Below are positions 1 to 7,403 of a DNA stretch of 12,838 nucleotides, piece after piece (position 1 is the first letter of the stretch; every line of letters begins with the position of its first letter). The position numbers were made by a program, and so were the translations under genes. The notes beneath the pieces were generated by a model. That model ran no database searches, had not been told where the DNA came from, and saw only the letters and a list, made by a program, of their open reading frames with translations. Origin of the DNA: Candidatus Dojkabacteria bacterium. Lineage in GTDB: Bacteria; Patescibacteriota; Dojkabacteria; GCA-002793355. The stretch spans positions 1-12,838 of the forward strand of contig JALVLD010000095.1 in NCBI GenBank assembly GCA_027033525.1. Reading direction: 5' to 3'.

Positions 1-635
1 GCGATGGGGGATATTTAGTAGTAGGTTGGACGGAGTCGTATGGGGCGGGTGATAGTGATATGTATGTGGTGAAGTTAAGGGATGACGGGAGTCTAGACAG
101 TAATTTGGGGAGTGGAGGGACATTAACAGTAGGTGGGAGTGCTAGTGATGGGGCTGTGTCAGTAATAGAGACGAGTGATGGGGGGTATTTAGTGACAGGT
201 TGGACGGAGTCGTATGGGGCAGGGTATGAGGATATGTATGTAGTGAAGTTAAGGGGAGATGGGGGTTTAGATAGTAATTTTGGAAGTGGAGGGACATTAA
301 CAGTAGGTGGGAGTGCTAATGAACGGGCTGAGTCAGTAATAGAGACGAGCGATGGGAGATATTTAGTAGTAGGCGGGACATATTCGTATGGGGCAGGGCA
401 TGAGGATATGTATGTAGTGAAGTTAAGAGAGGATGGGAGTTTAGATAGTAATTTTGGGAGTGGAGGGACATTAACAATAGGCGGTAGTAGTTATGATGCT
501 GCTTACGCAGTAATGGAAGCCAGTGACGGAAGATATTTGGTGGCAGGTTGGACGGAGTCGTATGGATCAGGTTCTGCCGATTTCTATGTAGTTAAATTAA
601 AGCAGGACGGGACTCTTGATTCAACTTGTGGTAGT
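1..635 (+). repeat. In-frame 174-bp tandem repeats in the surface-protein gene
   Basis: Full units are 60-233, 234-407 and 408-581, each exactly 174 bp (58 codons). A partial unit precedes them at the window edge and a degenerating partial unit follows. Units 1 and 2 share long identical DNA stretches, for example the segment encoding SGGTLTVGGSA, while unit 3 has diverged more. Because the period is a multiple of three, gain or loss of units would keep the frame. The coding strand here is strikingly G-rich compared with the rest of the gene. Confidence 0.9.
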
Positions 636-1718
636 CCGGTGTTAGGGTCGGGGGGCACAATGGGTTCAGGAGGTGCATTGGGGTCGGGAGGTACAATAGG
701 GCCAGGCGGAACAACAAATTCAGCTGGCGGTACGATAGGCTCTGGGGGGACGTTAAGTCAACAGTGTTCGGTGAATAGTACAGAAAATCATTTAATCTTT
801 AACGTAAACAAAAGGGGGTTTGTGGGGGTTGGGATAGACGATCCTCGATATAGGCTAGAATTGCCTAATATGCCAAACAATGGTGGCCGCGCCAGAGCCA
901 ATGCATGGATAACTTATTCAGATGCTAGGATAAAAAGCAACCAGAAAGAACTAGCTTATGGCCTGGACACGTTAATGAAACTACACCCTAAAGAATATAT
1001 ACATCATTCGACAGAGTTTATACATGGGAAATTGATCGTAAAGCCCGAGGGAACAAAGTCATTAGGTTTTATAGCTCAAGAAGTATATAAGGTAATACCA
1101 GAGGTAGTATATAAACCTGAAGATGAGAGCAAGGATCTATGGAGTATGGATTATGAGAAACTTATACCCATAATTGTGAAGGCTGTTCAAGAGTTAAATG
1201 AAAAAGTAGCTAACGGTAGGCTTAATAAGTGTACGAGTCAGACAGGGCAGACGAAGCCTACTACCCAATACATGCCATTTGTAAAGAAGCTTCAAAAAAT
1301 TACTGATGATGTGTTTGTGGGCAAGTTAGCAGCAACTTTAATAAGTACGGAAGAACTTAAAACTCAACTGCTCAATGTGGCGGATAAGTTGCAAGTAGAT
1401 AAAGACGGGAAATTAACGGTCAAGGGCGAGGCAAAAATAGCAGGTAAAGTTAAAGCTAATGAGTTGGAGGTGCAAAAACTTTCTATAGGCCATAACAACG
1501 CTGGAACGGTTGTAATTCCTAAAGGCCAAACGAATCTAGAAGTAAAGCATGAATACAAAAAAGGGGAATATATAGTTTCAGTTACAAGTACAACTGCTGG
1601 GCTTGTTCAATTTTGGGTAGAAAAAAAGGATAATAGTTTTGTTATTCACTTACCAAAGGCTATAGATGTAGATGCAACTTTTGACTATGTGATTATTCAT
1701 ACAGTTGATGCTACCTAA
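1..1718 (+). CDS. Surface protein, 5'-partial: delta-60-type repeats + S74 intramolecular chaperone + C-terminal beta domain
   Basis: The frame is open to the left edge: 19 codons before the first ATG (60) already encode the same repeat, so the real start lies outside the window. Numbering from that ATG, three 58-residue units (1-174) and part of a fourth follow the pattern SDGxYLVxGWTESYGAG..DMYVVKL..DGxLDSNFGSGG, which resembles delta-60 (DUF5122-like) beta-propeller repeats. A Gly/Ser/Thr linker (191-232) is flanked by C190 and C236. An S74 (endosialidase-type) chaperone follows, with SDARIKSN giving the Ser287/Lys292 pair used for autocleavage in this family, then GFIAQEV and SMDYEKLIPIIVKAVQELN. 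Short beta repeats and a final beta domain (about 481-552) end the protein. The family trimerises its fibre and often cuts itself before the Ser. The segment from S287 onward resembles the C-terminus of the convergent gene at 1853-5713. No anchor is visible because the N-terminus is missing. It is probably a cell-surface fibre; its ligand is unknown. Confidence 0.88.
   Translation, partial: DGGYLVVGWTESYGAGDSDMYVVKLRDDGSLDSNLGSGGTLTVGGSASDGAVSVIETSDGGYLVTGWTESYGAGYEDMYVVKLRGDGGLDSNFGSGGTLTVGGSANERAESVIETSDGRYLVVGGTYSYGAGHEDMYVVKLREDGSLDSNFGSGGTLTIGGSSYDAAYAVMEASDGRYLVAGWTESYGSGSADFYVVKLKQDGTLDSTCGSPVLGSGGTMGSGGALGSGGTIGPGGTTNSAGGTIGSGGTLSQQCSVNSTENHLIFNVNKRGFVGVGIDDPRYRLELPNMPNNGGRARANAWITYSDARIKSNQKELAYGLDTLMKLHPKEYIHHSTEFIHGKLIVKPEGTKSLGFIAQEVYKVIPEVVYKPEDESKDLWSMDYEKLIPIIVKAVQELNEKVANGRLNKCTSQTGQTKPTTQYMPFVKKLQKITDDVFVGKLAATLISTEELKTQLLNVADKLQVDKDGKLTVKGEAKIAGKVKANELEVQKLSIGHNNAGTVVIPKGQTNLEVKHEYKKGEYIVSVTSTTAGLVQFWVEKKDNSFVIHLPKAIDVDATFDYVIIHTVDAT
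630..755 (+). repeat. Gly-rich hexapeptide linker repeats (GSGGTx)
   Basis: Codons for residues 191-232 encode degenerate six-residue units (GSGGTM, GSGGAL, GSGGTI, GPGGTT, GSGGTL), a flexible spacer between the propeller-like repeats and the S74 module. The DNA has many GGG runs separated by short loops, so a G-quadruplex on the coding strand is possible. A cysteine lies close to each end of the linker. Confidence 0.75.
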
Positions 1719-1740
1719 GTCTTTTTGAAAATATATTAGT

Positions 1741-1770
1741 GGAAGACCTTTGTTATTGAAGAAGTCTTCC
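1741..1770. terminator. Hairpin between convergent genes, likely bidirectional terminator
   Basis: GGAAGAC (1741-1747) pairs perfectly with GTCTTCC (1764-1770). An inner CTT/AAG pairing could extend the stem with a 2-nt bulge. It sits in the 134-bp gap between two genes that end facing each other. No strong T-run follows on the plus strand (TCGCTATTTG), and the minus-strand downstream side is only AT-rich, so termination efficiency is uncertain. Confidence 0.55.
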
Positions 1771-1852
1771 TCGCTATTTGTACGTTGGTCCTTGGGTGCC
1801 TTCTGAATTATTGCAAGGACAATAAGCCAATGTATTGCTAGGTGTCGTGGGA

Positions 1853-4800
1853 TTAATGTCTTTCAGTTTGAGGCGTTGGGGTAGTTTCTGGGGTAGGAGT
1901 TACAATTGGAGCTTGGGGTGCTTCAATTATCAGCCATTCGAATTTAATGTCTTCACGAAGTATATTTTTTAGTTTTATTGTAAACCCTTCTGTAGATTTG
2001 TTGGTAATACTAAATTGTACCGGAGATTCTGGGGTTACAAAAACCATAGGAGTCGATTTATAGCTGTGTTTGAAATGGATCGTTACGCTAGTTGTGCCAG
2101 CAGGTATAAGAGCGTATCCTGCAACGTGGGGGGCTGTGATCTGGATTGTGTTATTAAATATGGTGATGCCATTAAAGATAACAGCCTTAGAGAAAGTTAC
2201 AAGCTCCTTAAAAAATACCTTTGCTTTAAATATGACTTGCTTTAAGAAGGTTGTTGCCTCCTGGGTAAATTGAAGATGAGTAGTAAGCAGATTTAATGTG
2301 TTTGCAGGAATGTTTTTAAGCTTACTTACTATAGTAGTGGCCTCACTTATGGTGTCGTCGAGTTTTGCATTTAATTCTTTAATTGCATTCGTTAAAATGG
2401 GGGTAAGTTTTGAATAGTCAATGCTTAGTAGTCCGTTACTATCTTTAGTTACGATTTCTGGTACAATAGGCTGTACTTCTTGTGCAATAAATCCTATTGC
2501 ATGCCTATTCGTATTTTTCCAGTCAAAATAAACCCCATTTAATTTTGTAATAATAGATAGTGCGTTAGGTATTGTATGAATATTCTTTTTAAGCCTAGCG
2601 TCAGAAAAGGTATTCCATGCATTAGCTACTGCATCGGTTCCGTCGCCTGCTTCTCCAACTTGAAATAGATGTGTAGGAGAATCGGCCCCTATACCTGTAT
2701 TACCATTTTTGAGAATAATGAGTGCATTAGATCTTGAACTATCATTTTGGCCATTGCCAATTATGAATAAGGGGTCGGTAGGGTTCCAGCCAGGGTTACC
2801 TCCAGTAGTTTCATTGTAGTAACCTAATACTGTTATATAGTCTCCATCTGCTATGACCCCTGTGCCAATAAGTGTTACATCGTACGTATCGGCATATAAC
2901 TCGTTGCCTATTACTATATTATTGTCGCCTTCTACAAATGTATCATGCCCCAGGAGAATATTATCTGAGGCATTGTCTATATCTGAGTCTGCACCTATAA
3001 CTATATTGCGTTCCCCTGTGTCAACATAAGCATCATGGCCTATTGCTATTGAGTCTGTAGAATCATCATACACAGACGCCTGTCCAATAGCAATGGCATT
3101 TTCAGAATTATTGCCTACGTGAGCATCGGCACCTAAGGCTATACTGCTATCTGCATCATTTCCAACATTGCTGGATGCGCCGATTGCTATGGTATTAGGA
3201 CTTGCAACAACAATGTCTTTCCCGATGGCGATGGCAGCCTCACTATTAGGCCCTGCACCTGCGGAGGATCCTAGAGCTATGCTATCGACTGCCGCTGTGG
3301 AAGCTCCTACGCCAATGGCAATAGAGGAGTCCCCTTCGTTTTGAGCACTAGGCCCAAGTGCAATGCCATTGTCGTTTGCTACATAGGCGCCAGTTCCAAT
3401 CGCGACGGATTGGGTGCCATATCCGCGTGAATATGGCCCTAATGCGATTGTTTCTATGTTGGTAGCTTCGGCATAATCTCCAATTGCAACGGCATCTCTC
3501 GCAGTGGCATTTGTATTAGAGCCAAATGCTATTGAGTCATTGCTACCTGGGTGAGTATGTGCGGAAGTACCGACCGCGATGCTGTTTAAGGCAGATGTTA
3601 TGGCTTCAAAACCAATTGCTATAGCTTGATCTTCTGTGTCATTCTTGGCATTTCTTCCCAAGGCTACGCCGTTTTCAACACTTGATTGTGCGTTAAGGCC
3701 AATTGCAATTGTTCGGGGGGCGGGACTCTGACTTGAAGGTCCAATGGCAATGGCGTATTCCCCTTGACTCTGACTTGAGGGTCCAAGTGCAATACTAGAT
3801 TCATTTGTAGCTTCTGATACGTCACCGATTGTGATAGAGTGAGGGCCTGCAGCATGTGTATTGTTACCAAGGGCAATTGCATTATCACTATTTATGTCTA
3901 TTGCAGCACTTGAACCTATGGCAATGCCATAGGGGGATTGAGGCGCTGTGTCTGGCCCTATCGCAATATCATTACGAGCTGTAGTAACTGCGTTTACCCC
4001 AAAAGCGATCGATTGCTCGTCATGTGTTTGGGCACCAGGGCCTATTGCGATGCTACTTTGGCCAGATGCATTGGCGTTAGTACCAATTGCGATCGTCAAG
4101 TTAGCTTGGCTTTGGCTTGAGTGTCCAAAGGCAATACTTTCTAAGGCAGGTGCCGAGGCATCATTTCCCAGAGCTATAGCGTGTGTTCCTGCAGCATCGG
4201 TGCTATTACCAAGGGCGATTGCGAAATCACTATCTTGTCTTACACTTGCATTAGAGCCAATGGCAATGCCATTGTTAGACTCTACTCCTGCAGAAGCACC
4301 AAATGCAATTGTGTTTGGTGCTTCTGCATCGGCGGAATTGCCAATGGCTATAGCATAATTATGATTTACGTCGCTATTTGCCCCAATTGCAATTGAGCCT
4401 AGCGCGGCGGCTACTGTATTGGTGCCGATGGCAACGGCTTGTTCGCCGTCACTGGCACTTAAGGTCCCAATTGTAATGCTTCTTGTTCCTGTAGCTCTTG
4501 AATTATCTCCAATGGTAATGGCCCGCTCAGCCGATACAGTTAGGTGGCTGCCTAAGGCAATCGTGAAATCGTTTGTTGCTTGTGCTACATTTCCGATAGC
4601 GATTGCACCAGAGCCGTTAGCTGTTGTTCCAGCCCCCCCGGCGAGTATACCTCCATTAATAACTTGGCTGCCAGATCCAAATGCTAGACTGTAGGGGGCT
4701 TGAGCTAATGTGTCTTTACCAAAAGCGGCAGTGTATTCACCAATCTCACTGTCGTTCCACTGACTGGCATTTATGCCTGCAGCTCTAAAAGCTACTTTTC

Positions 4801-5713
4801 TGGGGTACCAAATCAATACAGAGTTGTCATTTATTGTGGGAAGGGTACGGCCATTATTATAAGAGCCTTTAGCAATGATCATCCCGTCCGAGTTTAAAAC
4901 GATATCGTCTCCATCTGTTGCGGGGCTTAAAGTGCTGCCAGTTCTACTCCAATAACTTTGTCCCAGGTTGCTGAGATCTGTATCGCAAGTAAGACCATCT
5001 GTCGCACTATATGTGCATACGCGCCCGTCGGTTAATTGACCTTCCTTTATACTAAAAGTGGTCCCAGTAAGATGCAGTAATGTTCCGGAGGCATTATAGG
5101 TAAGACTTTGATCGGCGCTACATACAAATGCAGTGCCGTTCCACTGGAGTTTGTCTGTGCCGCTGCAGGTTGGTGCATTTATAGAGAATGTGTTACCAGA
5201 TAAAATAAGACCATTGCCTGCAGTATAGGTGTTACTGGTTATATCTGTGCATATAAAATTGTTTCCGTCCCAGGTAAGGACTTGAGAAATAGGGCACCCT
5301 TCAGTAGGAGTATTCGTGTTAAATACAGTATTTACGAGGGTTAGACCGCGCCCTGCGGTATAGGTGGTGTCTTTGTCGTCGACGCATGTAAATCGTGAAC
5401 CATTCCATGTTAAAACTTCACCGGTGCTACAAATCGGTGAAGTTACAGAAATATTGCTTTGGCCTGTAGGGTTAGAAGGTAAGCGCGTTTCATTATTAGT
5501 ATCGGTGATAAATTTTTGGGTCCCTTGATGGCAGCTGTTGTTGAATATTTTGAATGGGCCAATACAATAAGCACCTAGAATGCCAATTGTAATGAAAAAA
5601 AGGATAAGAAGTTTTATTATTAATGGTAACAATTTTTTGTTTTTCGGTTGTTCTTGGTTGGTATCTGTAAAAGTAACGTATCCGATGTTTGGGGAAGTCT
5701 GATCATTAGGCAT
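1853..5713 (-). CDS. Giant N-terminally anchored YadA-head adhesin with C-terminal S74 chaperone
   Basis: 1286 residues, start and stop both in the window. A short cytoplasmic N-terminus with KNKK (24-27) precedes one membrane helix (about 28-53). By the positive-inside rule the rest is outside. Three repeats follow (C95-C110, C140-C155, C183-C198, each pair 15 apart) around an LTWNG/LQWNG core, with YTAG.GL.L...F segments after them. Residues about 328-970 hold roughly 45 YadA-like head repeats, mostly 14 residues, with the core AIAIG/SIALG; in YadA-type adhesins these form a trimeric left-handed beta-roll. GNGNTGIG...LFQVG and an S74 chaperone follow, with SDARLKKN giving Ser1037/Lys1042, then GFIAQEV and SIDYSKLTPILTNAIKELN. 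A C-terminal beta domain (about 1198-1265) and a Pro/Thr-rich tail end it. There is no YadA beta-barrel anchor. Inference: a trimeric surface adhesin held by its N-terminus whose chaperone may be cut off after folding. Ligand unknown. Confidence 0.92.
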   Translation of the reverse strand: MPNDQTSPNIGYVTFTDTNQEQPKNKKLLPLIIKLLILFFITIGILGAYCIGPFKIFNNSCHQGTQKFITDTNNETRLPSNPTGQSNISVTSPICSTGEVLTWNGSRFTCVDDKDTTYTAGRGLTLVNTVFNTNTPTEGCPISQVLTWDGNNFICTDITSNTYTAGNGLILSGNTFSINAPTCSGTDKLQWNGTAFVCSADQSLTYNASGTLLHLTGTTFSIKEGQLTDGRVCTYSATDGLTCDTDLSNLGQSYWSRTGSTLSPATDGDDIVLNSDGMIIAKGSYNNGRTLPTINDNSVLIWYPRKVAFRAAGINASQWNDSEIGEYTAAFGKDTLAQAPYSLAFGSGSQVINGGILAGGAGTTANGSGAIAIGNVAQATNDFTIALGSHLTVSAERAITIGDNSRATGTRSITIGTLSASDGEQAVAIGTNTVAAALGSIAIGANSDVNHNYAIAIGNSADAEAPNTIAFGASAGVESNNGIAIGSNASVRQDSDFAIALGNSTDAAGTHAIALGNDASAPALESIAFGHSSQSQANLTIAIGTNANASGQSSIAIGPGAQTHDEQSIAFGVNAVTTARNDIAIGPDTAPQSPYGIAIGSSAAIDINSDNAIALGNNTHAAGPHSITIGDVSEATNESSIALGPSSQSQGEYAIAIGPSSQSPAPRTIAIGLNAQSSVENGVALGRNAKNDTEDQAIAIGFEAITSALNSIAVGTSAHTHPGSNDSIAFGSNTNATARDAVAIGDYAEATNIETIALGPYSRGYGTQSVAIGTGAYVANDNGIALGPSAQNEGDSSIAIGVGASTAAVDSIALGSSAGAGPNSEAAIAIGKDIVVASPNTIAIGASSNVGNDADSSIALGADAHVGNNSENAIAIGQASVYDDSTDSIAIGHDAYVDTGERNIVIGADSDIDNASDNILLGHDTFVEGDNNIVIGNELYADTYDVTLIGTGVIADGDYITVLGYYNETTGGNPGWNPTDPLFIIGNGQNDSSRSNALIILKNGNTGIGADSPTHLFQVGEAGDGTDAVANAWNTFSDARLKKNIHTIPNALSIITKLNGVYFDWKNTNRHAIGFIAQEVQPIVPEIVTKDSNGLLSIDYSKLTPILTNAIKELNAKLDDTISEATTIVSKLKNIPANTLNLLTTHLQFTQEATTFLKQVIFKAKVFFKELVTFSKAVIFNGITIFNNTIQITAPHVAGYALIPAGTTSVTIHFKHSYKSTPMVFVTPESPVQFSITNKSTEGFTIKLKNILREDIKFEWLIIEAPQAPIVTPTPETTPTPQTERH
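2804..4732 (-). repeat. About 45 YadA-like head repeats (42-bp period)
   Basis: The minus strand encodes repeated five-residue cores (AIAIG, SIAIG, TIALG, GIAFG and similar) mostly every 14 codons. A few units are longer by two to three residues (for example SVRQDSDF and HTHPGSND). The last units drift to NIVIG, NILLG, VTLIG and ITVLG. The period is a multiple of three. Third-base variation is high, so the array looks older than the 174-bp repeats of the facing gene. Confidence 0.88.
5114..5440 (-). repeat. Three Cys-paired WNG / YTAG repeats near the adhesin N-terminus
   Basis: Residues about 92-200 contain three units spaced 43-45 residues apart. Each has a cysteine, a W(N/D)G core and a second cysteine exactly 15 residues after the first; units 1 and 2 continue with TYTAG.GL and unit 3 with LTYNASG. 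A fourth pair (C233, C243) is spaced differently. Similar YTAGxGLxLxGxxF segments occur in phage-type tail fibres and other S74 proteins. Each pair could form a disulfide closing a beta-hairpin. Confidence 0.7.
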
Positions 5714-5720
5714 AGTTGTT

Positions 5721-5726
5721 AGTATA
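5721..5726 (-). promoter_or_regulatory. Possible start-proximal -10 box for the adhesin gene
   Basis: TATACT on the minus strand (5 of 6 consensus) lies 7 nt before the ATG at 5713, the same placement seen at other starts in this window. It would give a nearly leaderless mRNA. It would act in addition to the stronger upstream promoter. No good -35 is visible. Confidence 0.3.
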
Positions 5727-5754
5727 GTTTTATTTTGTAATCGCTTACATTTCT

Positions 5755-5782
5755 ATTATAAACTATAGTGGCGGGGTGTCAA
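5755..5782 (-). promoter_or_regulatory. Consensus sigma-70-type promoter for the adhesin gene
   Basis: On the minus strand, TTGACA (5782-5777) and TATAAT (5760-5755) both match the consensus perfectly with a 16-bp spacer. Transcription should start near 5748, giving a leader of about 35 nt. This is the only promoter in the window with two perfect hexamers, so the adhesin is probably strongly expressed. The leader shows no Shine-Dalgarno sequence. Confidence 0.75.
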
Positions 5783-5863
5783 TGAATTTTGTCGGTCTAA
5801 AAATTCGAGTTCCTTTTTTATGTCATGAGAGGTTTACTATATGATATGTTAGGCCTAATAAAG

Positions 5864-5880
5864 CTAAGACTGCCGTCTAG
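5864..5880. other. Small dyad between the divergent promoters
   Basis: CTAAGAC, a TGCC loop and GTCTAG form a six-pair stem with one bulged A. It lies about 25-40 bp upstream of the rightward -10 box (5904-5909), a position where a regulator could bind. It is too short to count as more than a candidate operator. Confidence 0.2.
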
Positions 5881-5900
5881 GGTAGGGGGCAATTGCTACA

Positions 5901-5909
5901 TGTTATAAT
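5901..5909 (+). promoter_or_regulatory. Extended -10 promoter for the gene at 5919
   Basis: TGTTATAAT matches the extended -10 element (TGnTATAAT) perfectly. No -35-like hexamer is found at 16-18 bp upstream, as is usual for extended -10 promoters. The predicted start point is about 5916, which leaves a leader of only about 3 nt before the ATG. Confidence 0.7.
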
Positions 5910-5918
5910 ATTTATAGG

Positions 5919-6644
5919 ATGAAATCAAAGGGAAGGCGGCCTCGACATTTAATTTCTGGGCAGTTGGTTTTTGCCTATATTGCTTTAGTATCTACTTTAA
6001 TAGGTATTGTTTTAGGAGCTTTTGGAGTTTTTTCCTTTAAAAAATTTTTGCAACCAAAACAAAAACAAGAGAATAAACAAGAGTTAGCAAAACCAAGTGT
6101 TCCCAAGGTTTTGACTCTAGAATTTGCAAATGGGGTAGATTTTACCTTTCCAGATAAAGTATATGTGCCTGGGATTCTAAGGGAGGCATACCAAGTCGAT
6201 GGAGAGATAAAAGATTTAAGTATGGTTTGGGAACAAGTTTATAACGAGATAAAGTCATTGGGATGTTCCAAGAAGGGAAAGTCTAAATTCTGGACAGAAA
6301 GTAAAAATTTAGGGAGGGTATATGTAATTTTTAGTGATGGTGTTTATATAGTATGGCTTGTTGCTTTTGACAAACTAGATTCTGCAAAAAAACGAATTGA
6401 AGATTTTAGCTTTAAGTCACTTAATAAAGTGGCCAAAATAAAATGTAAAGAGGCATTAGAGCCTAGTAGAAATGCTGAGGTAAAGTTTTTAGTTTGTACA
6501 CGTAGTACTAAGAACGGTACTAAATGGGAAAATGATGCTAAATATAAAATATGTGTGATTAAAAATACTTCAGGACAGGAGTATTTAATCTCATGGAAAA
6601 TATTTGCTAAAGAAAAAGAGCGAGTAGGATGTAAATTTAAATGA
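5919..6644 (+). CDS. Membrane-anchored protein of unknown function
   Basis: 241 residues; I do not recognise a family. A basic N-terminus (KSKGRRPRH) precedes a single hydrophobic segment (about 15-40), then a Lys/Gln-rich linker (42-58), so the rest is probably extracytoplasmic. The soluble part (about 62-241) is a lysine-rich alpha/beta-looking domain with five cysteines (C116, C176, C193, C212, C238) and strands such as VYVIFSDGVYIVWLVAF. The segment has too little low-complexity sequence to be just a stalk. The ATG is supported by the extended -10 just upstream, and AGG abuts the ATG too closely to work as a ribosome site. It diverges from the adhesin gene and starts a rightward run; the next gene begins 16 nt after its TGA. 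A role at the cell surface is only an inference from its topology and neighbours. Confidence 0.75.
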   Translation: MKSKGRRPRHLISGQLVFAYIALVSTLIGIVLGAFGVFSFKKFLQPKQKQENKQELAKPSVPKVLTLEFANGVDFTFPDKVYVPGILREAYQVDGEIKDLSMVWEQVYNEIKSLGCSKKGKSKFWTESKNLGRVYVIFSDGVYIVWLVAFDKLDSAKKRIEDFSFKSLNKVAKIKCKEALEPSRNAEVKFLVCTRSTKNGTKWENDAKYKICVIKNTSGQEYLISWKIFAKEKERVGCKFK

Positions 6645-6660
6645 ATTAATTGCGTTCAAT

Positions 6661-7389
6661 ATGAATAAATTAAAAAACAAAGTTGTATTAATAACAGGTG
6701 CTAGTGCAGGGTTGGGAAAAGCTCTAGCCATGAAACTAAATAAGTTAAACATGAAACTAGCATTGGTTTCACGGAATGAAGAAAATTTAAATCGTATTAA
6801 GCAAGAATTGTTAAATAAGAATTCTAAAGCAGACCTAGAAGTTTTTATGTGTGATGTATCTAAACCACAAGAAGTTAAACAAACAGTAGATGAGGTTTTA
6901 TCAAAGTTCGGCCGAATTGATATTTTAATAAATAACGCTGCGATTTGGGCCGAAGGAGAATTAGAAGAGCATTTAGATGAGCAGTTGGCCAGACTATTTG
7001 AAGTAAATACATTAGGGTATATGTATTTTACAAAATGTGTTGCTCCAATAATGAAAAAGCAAAAACAGGGGGATATTATTTTTATTAATTCTATTGCTGC
7101 TACTTGGGAATTTCCTGCAGATTTTGCACCTTATGCTGCAAGTAAATCTGCATTATTTACTTTTGCTGAAAGTTTGCGCAAAGAGTATGCTAAATATAAT
7201 ATTAGACTCATGTCTATATATCCTCCGGGAATGGACACAGAAATTTTTAAACGTGCAGGTTTTGATTATGGGATTGCAGAATGGATGACAAAGAAAGAAT
7301 ATATTGCAGATATAGTTGCATACATGTTGCAGGCTCCAAGGGATATCAGCCTTAGCCATGTTATAGTTAATAAGGTGGGTTTCAACTAG
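6661..7389 (+). CDS. Short-chain dehydrogenase/reductase (classical SDR)
   Basis: 242 residues, the usual length for a classical SDR, and cytoplasmic. The Rossmann fold is clear: TGASAGLG (12-19) binds the nucleotide, D65 in CDV contacts the adenine, NNAA is at 91-94, and the catalytic tetrad is N116, S144, Y158 and K162 (YAASK). PPG (188-190) follows the active site. Ser37-Arg38 (VSRN) after the second strand suggests a preference for NADP(H). The substrate cannot be told from sequence: SDRs act on fatty acyl, sugar, steroid and quinone substrates. The C-terminal part has no membrane segment. The gene begins 16 nt after the upstream stop with no Shine-Dalgarno or -10 box of its own, so cotranscription with its neighbours is likely. 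The next gene starts 14 nt downstream. Confidence 0.93.
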   Translation: MNKLKNKVVLITGASAGLGKALAMKLNKLNMKLALVSRNEENLNRIKQELLNKNSKADLEVFMCDVSKPQEVKQTVDEVLSKFGRIDILINNAAIWAEGELEEHLDEQLARLFEVNTLGYMYFTKCVAPIMKKQKQGDIIFINSIAATWEFPADFAPYAASKSALFTFAESLRKEYAKYNIRLMSIYPPGMDTEIFKRAGFDYGIAEWMTKKEYIADIVAYMLQAPRDISLSHVIVNKVGFN

Positions 7390-7403
7390 TTTAAAGTCGT
7401 AAT

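Noticed and set aside
60..62. ATG at 60 as the true start of the first gene
   Set aside because: The frame is open to base 1 and the upstream codons encode the same repeat unit, so the gene is cut by the window edge.
1..640. Tandem repeats as a CRISPR array
   Set aside because: The repeats are contiguous 174-bp coding units without short direct repeats and unique spacers, and no cas genes are present.
3938..4694. Several open frames of 60-136 codons on the plus strand inside the adhesin gene
   Set aside because: They are antisense reflections of the YadA-like repeats (recurrent PMAIA/PIAI patterns are the complement of the AIAIG codons) and have no promoters of their own.
1..5713. A prophage tail-fibre region, because of the S74 and fibre-like repeats
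   Set aside because: There are no capsid, tail, terminase, integrase or lysis genes, and the larger protein has its own membrane anchor, so cellular surface proteins fit better.
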